Assembly (NCBI GenBank): GCA_003228965.1
Contig: QIGP01000113.1
Location: 1 to 9,108, forward strand
From: Gammaproteobacteria bacterium
Lineage (GTDB): Bacteria > Pseudomonadota > Gammaproteobacteria > Steroidobacterales > SZUA-146
Length of the DNA: 9,108 nucleotides
Direction: 5' to 3'
Positions 6,241 to 9,108 of the stretch are shown here, piece after piece (the stretch's first letter is position 1; each line of letters starts with the position of its first letter). The position numbers and the translations under genes are program-made. The notes under the pieces are model-generated. The model did not search any database. It saw nothing but the letters and a program-made list of their open reading frames with translations, and was not told the DNA's origin.

Positions 6241-7465
6241 CTGCGGCTAAACACAGATCGCCACCAATTGAGTAACACAATTCAGCCGGGTCGCTGGTAT
6301 CCCACAGGGCGACGTTCGCGCGCTTTCCAATTTCAAGGGTTCCCACTTCGCTGTGTAAGCCAAGAGCTGCTGCTGCGTGACGGGTCACGCCCGCGAGGGC
6401 CTCTTCGGGAGACAGTCCGAACAATACGCAGCCCATATTTAAAACGAGTGAAAACGACATGACCGGCGAGCTTCCAGGATTGTGGTCACTGGCCAGTGCA
6501 ATAGGGACTTTATGGTCTCTTAGTGCCTGTACAGGAGGAAGCCGGGTTTCTTTCAGGAAATAATAGGCGCCTGGCAAGAGCACAGCTACGGTACCGGCAG
6601 CCGCCAGTTTCGGCACGTCACCGGATGCAAGAAATTCCAGGTGATCGACTGATAGAGCGTTGTGCCGAGCTGCCATTACGGCACCTTGCATATTGCTCAA
6701 TTGCTCTGCATGTAGCTTAACCTTGAGGTTGTGCTGCGAGGCGGCCTCAAATACGCGCTCTACCTGTGCAGTACTAAAAGCGATCGATTCGCAGAACGCA
6801 TCGACGGCGTCGGCAAGGTTGTATCGAGCTACCGCAGGCAGCATCTCGTCGCAAACGAGTTGAATGTAATCATCAAGACGTTCTTTGTATTCGGCGGGTA
6901 CGGCGTGCGCTCCAAGAAACGTTGTAACAACATCTATTGGAAATGTTTCTCCAAGTTTTCGCGCCACGCGTAACATTTTTATTTCGTCGGCGGTTGTGAG
7001 TCCGTAGCCAGATTTTATTTCAATGGTGGTGACGCCCTGGCGCATGAATGCTTTTAGTCTTGCCGCTGCAGCCTCATAAAGTTCTTCTTCGTTTGCGTTT
7101 CGAGTGGCCGTTACGGTAGACACAATGCCGCCGCCAGCGTGTGCCAGTTCTTCGTAAGTAGCACCGTTGAGGCGCATCTCGAATTCCTTGGCACGGTTGC
7201 CGCCGTATACCAGGTGAGTGTGGCAGTCGATTAGGCCTGGAGTTAGTAACTTACCCGCACAATCAATTTGTTGTTCACATTCTTTGGTTTTGTCGGGAAG
7301 GTTGTTGCTGGATCCAACCCATGCAATACGGTCGCCGCTAAAGGCTATAGCGCCGTGTTCAATGCGTCCGTATGGGATCCGCGAAGGCTTGAGCGTTGCG
7401 AGTGTGGCGTTGTATAGGAGCGTGTCCCACTGCGTATCAGGTGCTGCTTGGTCGTGTTCGGTCAC
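6074..7465 (-). CDS. hutI: HutI, imidazolonepropionase, with an unusual C-terminal extension
   Basis: Hydrolyses 4-imidazolone-5-propionate to N-formimidoyl-L-glutamate, the third step of histidine breakdown, in the cytoplasm. Metal-dependent amidohydrolase marks are all present: CHTH (H82, H84), the GGNRAKEFEMRLNGATYEE segment, EIKSGYGL, LHAEQ (H252), DHLEF (H275) and ASDHNPGS (D327). The start is a GTG, preceded by GGGGAAG, three bases after the stop of the deformylase-like gene, so the two are translationally close. Family members are about 400-410 residues; this frame gives 463. The family end is reached near residue 410 (SIGGDLCLAAVT), and residues 409-463 are antisense to hutC, rich in Arg, Thr and Gly, and unlike any HutI I know. 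Either the normal stop was lost by mutation or a sequencing indel near the end, or the tail is real. The core assignment is secure. Confidence 0.95.
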   Translation of the reverse strand: MTEHDQAAPDTQWDTLLYNATLATLKPSRIPYGRIEHGAIAFSGDRIAWVGSSNNLPDKTKECEQQIDCAGKLLTPGLIDCHTHLVYGGNRAKEFEMRLNGATYEELAHAGGGIVSTVTATRNANEEELYEAAAARLKAFMRQGVTTIEIKSGYGLTTADEIKMLRVARKLGETFPIDVVTTFLGAHAVPAEYKERLDDYIQLVCDEMLPAVARYNLADAVDAFCESIAFSTAQVERVFEAASQHNLKVKLHAEQLSNMQGAVMAARHNALSVDHLEFLASGDVPKLAAAGTVAVLLPGAYYFLKETRLPPVQALRDHKVPIALASDHNPGSSPVMSFSLVLNMGCVLFGLSPEEALAGVTRHAAAALGLHSEVGTLEIGKRANVALWDTSDPAELCYSIGGDLCLAAVTCPGRTNRTGRTGHRGDTDLHRKQECRATRFYVPAADREPLFPSPARVRYRVQA

Positions 7466-7468
7466 AGA

Positions 7469-8044
7469 TTAACTTCCCCATTTGGCCACGAGGTCTTCTA
7501 CCTCACTGGCGTAGTCGTCTTGGAAAAAAGTCTGGAACACGTCCCACGAGCAAAAAGAGGAGGGGTCCGTAACCCGGTGAGGAAACAGCAGGCCGTCAAG
7601 GTGATCGTATTCATGTTGCCAGGTACAGGCAGAATAACCCCGAATGGTATCACTTTGCGTGTGGCCATTTCGATCCACGTAGGTGACTTCAATCTCTGTG
7701 CGTCGCGTTACATTGCCTCTAATATTTGGGACTGACAGGCAGCCTTCGTTAGAAGTGAATGTCTCGTCGCTTAAAAAACGCACCACAGGATTGATGACCA
7801 CGGTGAGTGGCACGCGGGGTTTGTACGGGTAGCGTGGGTTGTCGCCCACTTCGATGGTAAACAGTCGGTGGGGTAGGCCAATTTGGTTTGCAGCAATGCC
7901 GGCGCCGTTGGCATCGCGCATGGTATCAATCATGTCGTCGATCCAGCCCTGAACCTCGGCTGTTCCAATGGCATCTGGATCTACTTCGCTTGCGCGGGCA
8001 GCGAGTACCGGGTGACCTATCTCCAATATTTTACGTATGGCCAT
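7469..8044 (-). CDS. Peptide deformylase family protein embedded in the hut operon
   Basis: 191 residues with the three deformylase motifs intact: GAGIAANQ (47-54), EGCLS (100-104, metal ligand C102) and QHEYDHLDG (H144 and H148 as ligands, E145 as catalyst). By family it binds Fe or Zn and removes an N-formyl group, normally from new formyl-Met proteins. It is longer than the usual ~170 residues and its C-terminal end (SSFCSWDVFQTFFQDDYASE...) does not look like the housekeeping Def tail. It also is not next to fmt, the usual partner. It sits 43 bases after hutH and 3 bases before hutI, so it is surely co-transcribed with them. Histidine breakdown by the HutF route yields N-formylglutamate, so I infer it may deformylate that compound in place of HutG; an ordinary second Def is the alternative. 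The ribosome binding site is weak (GCAGAGAATC). Confidence 0.9.
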   Translation of the reverse strand: MAIRKILEIGHPVLAARASEVDPDAIGTAEVQGWIDDMIDTMRDANGAGIAANQIGLPHRLFTIEVGDNPRYPYKPRVPLTVVINPVVRFLSDETFTSNEGCLSVPNIRGNVTRRTEIEVTYVDRNGHTQSDTIRGYSACTWQHEYDHLDGLLFPHRVTDPSSFCSWDVFQTFFQDDYASEVEDLVAKWGS

Positions 8045-8087
8045 TGTCTGATTCTCTGCAAGTGTAGGGGTTCGAACGAGTCACGAA

Positions 8088-9108
8088 CTATCCGTTGATG
8101 TAGCCGTTTGCCCAGTCGCCAAAGGTATTATCCAGAATAAGTTGCGCAATGGCTTCCAGGTCGGGTTGGAAATAGCGGTCGTGGTCCCAGTAAGCTGCGA
8201 CTTTTCTGACGGCGTTCCAGTACCCTTCGAGTTTGTCGTTCGACTTCAGTGGTCGGCGTAATTCGATACCCTGGCAGCTAGCGAGAATTTCAATAGCAAC
8301 GACGTAGCGAGTGTTCAGGTTCATGTCGGTTAGTCTTCTTGCAGCAAAGGTCGACATGCTCACATGGTCTTCCTGATTAGCTGAAGTGGGCAGACTGTCT
8401 ACGCTCGCCGGGTGCGCCAGGCTCTTGTTTTCGCTTGCAAGCGCTGCCGACGTTACCTGGGCAATCATAAAGCCGCTATTCACACCGGCGTCTTTGACCA
8501 AAAAGGCGGGAAGATTGCTCATGTTAGCGTCTAGAAGGAGGGCCATGCGTCGTTCCGACATTGCGCCAATTTCGGCAATGGCTAACGCCATGTTGTCCGC
8601 TGCGAACGCAATGGGTTGTGCGTGGAAGTTACCACCCGACAATATATCGCCTTCTTCAGTAAAGATGAGTGGGTTGTCGGAAACCGCGTTCGCCTCAATT
8701 TCGATGATGGCCGCGGCGTTGCTTAACTGGTCGAGGCAGGCACCCATAACCTGAGGCTGGCAGCGCAGCGAATACGGATCCTGTACTTTCTCGCACTCCG
8801 TGTGACTGCTGCCAATTTCGCTGGTTTCGAGCAGGTCACGGTAAATTCGAGCGGCTTCGATTTGCCCGTGTTGTCCACGTACCGCCTGAATGCGTGCATC
8901 GAACGGCGTACGGCTGCCCATCGCAGCCTCCACCGTCATGGCTCCTGCTACAAAGGCCGCGTTTATGTTCTGTTCCGCTTCGAACAGGCCTTTGAGCGCC
9001 AGCGCCGTAGACACTTGCGTGCCATTCAGCAGGGCTAGTCCCTCTTTTGCAGATAATTCAAGCGGTGCCAACCCGGCATCTGCAAAGGCTTTGTTGCTGT
9101 CGTTAAGT
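8088..9108 (-). CDS. hutH: HutH, histidine ammonia-lyase, C-terminal two thirds (5' end outside the window)
   Basis: Converts L-histidine to trans-urocanate and ammonia, the first step of the Hut pathway, as a cytoplasmic tetramer. The visible 339 residues match from about residue 168 of a ~506-residue enzyme to the natural stop. Conserved active-site marks are present: [52 protein letters not shown] and [11 protein letters not shown]. The Ala-Ser-Gly triad that forms the MIO cofactor would lie about 25 residues upstream, beyond the edge, and cannot be checked. The frame is open to base 9107; the TTG at 9071 is not a start, since [12 protein letters not shown] before it fits the family. hutU probably lies further upstream. 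Confidence 0.95.
   Translation of the reverse strand, partial: LNDSNKAFADAGLAPLELSAKEGLALLNGTQVSTALALKGLFEAEQNINAAFVAGAMTVEAAMGSRTPFDARIQAVRGQHGQIEAARIYRDLLETSEIGSSHTECEKVQDPYSLRCQPQVMGACLDQLSNAAAIIEIEANAVSDNPLIFTEEGDILSGGNFHAQPIAFAADNMALAIAEIGAMSERRMALLLDANMSNLPAFLVKDAGVNSGFMIAQVTSAALASENKSLAHPASVDSLPTSANQEDHVSMSTFAARRLTDMNLNTRYVVAIEILASCQGIELRRPLKSNDKLEGYWNAVRKVAAYWDHDRYFQPDLEAIAQLILDNTFGDWANGYING

Noticed and set aside
9069..9071. TTG as the start of hutH
   Set aside because: The open frame and HutH-like residues continue upstream to the window edge; the gene is cut, not short.

Overview
The window looks like a piece of chromosome from a moderate-GC marine-type gammaproteobacterium. The grounds are the Hut proteins (closest in feel to gammaproteobacterial ones), a large secreted ExeM-like nuclease with calcium-binding repeats, and a C-terminal tail style (VNF.D....F...PGPSG) that I recall from secreted proteins of such bacteria. 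The genus cannot be fixed from sequence alone.

Left part (1-5250, all minus strand): a possible fragment of a small membrane-protein gene at the very edge (weak), then a clear rho-independent terminator, then a 1037-residue secreted nuclease with a signal peptide, two lamin-tail domains, an OB-like region, an endonuclease/exonuclease/phosphatase (EEP) catalytic domain and a calcium-binding TSP3/dockerin-like tail ending in PGPSG. Upstream of it lies a 451-residue protein with about five membrane helices and a C13 (legumain/caspase-like) peptidase domain with an intact His/Cys pair. Upstream of that is a 54-codon gene: a signal peptide joined directly to a short VNF.DL...F...PGPS tail, like the end of the nuclease but with no protein body between. 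The spacer between this gene and the peptidase contains an inverted repeat and a degenerate direct repeat.

Right part (5300-9108): histidine utilisation. hutC, a GntR/UTRA repressor, is on the plus strand behind a TATAAT box overlapped by a perfect 16-bp palindrome, a likely autoregulatory operator. Convergent to it on the minus strand is a tight gene run hutH (cut by the window edge) - peptide-deformylase-like gene - hutI. HutH deaminates histidine to urocanate and HutI opens imidazolonepropionate to formiminoglutamate. The deformylase-like protein sits where a formylglutamate hydrolase (HutG) would make sense. The hutI frame runs about 55 codons past its usual family end and overlaps the 3' end of hutC by 167 bp.

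Most notable points: the mini-protein made only of a signal peptide and a PGPS tail, beside a membrane C13 peptidase and a nuclease with a matching tail; and the deformylase paralogue embedded in the hut operon. No RNA genes, CRISPR arrays or insertion sequences were seen.
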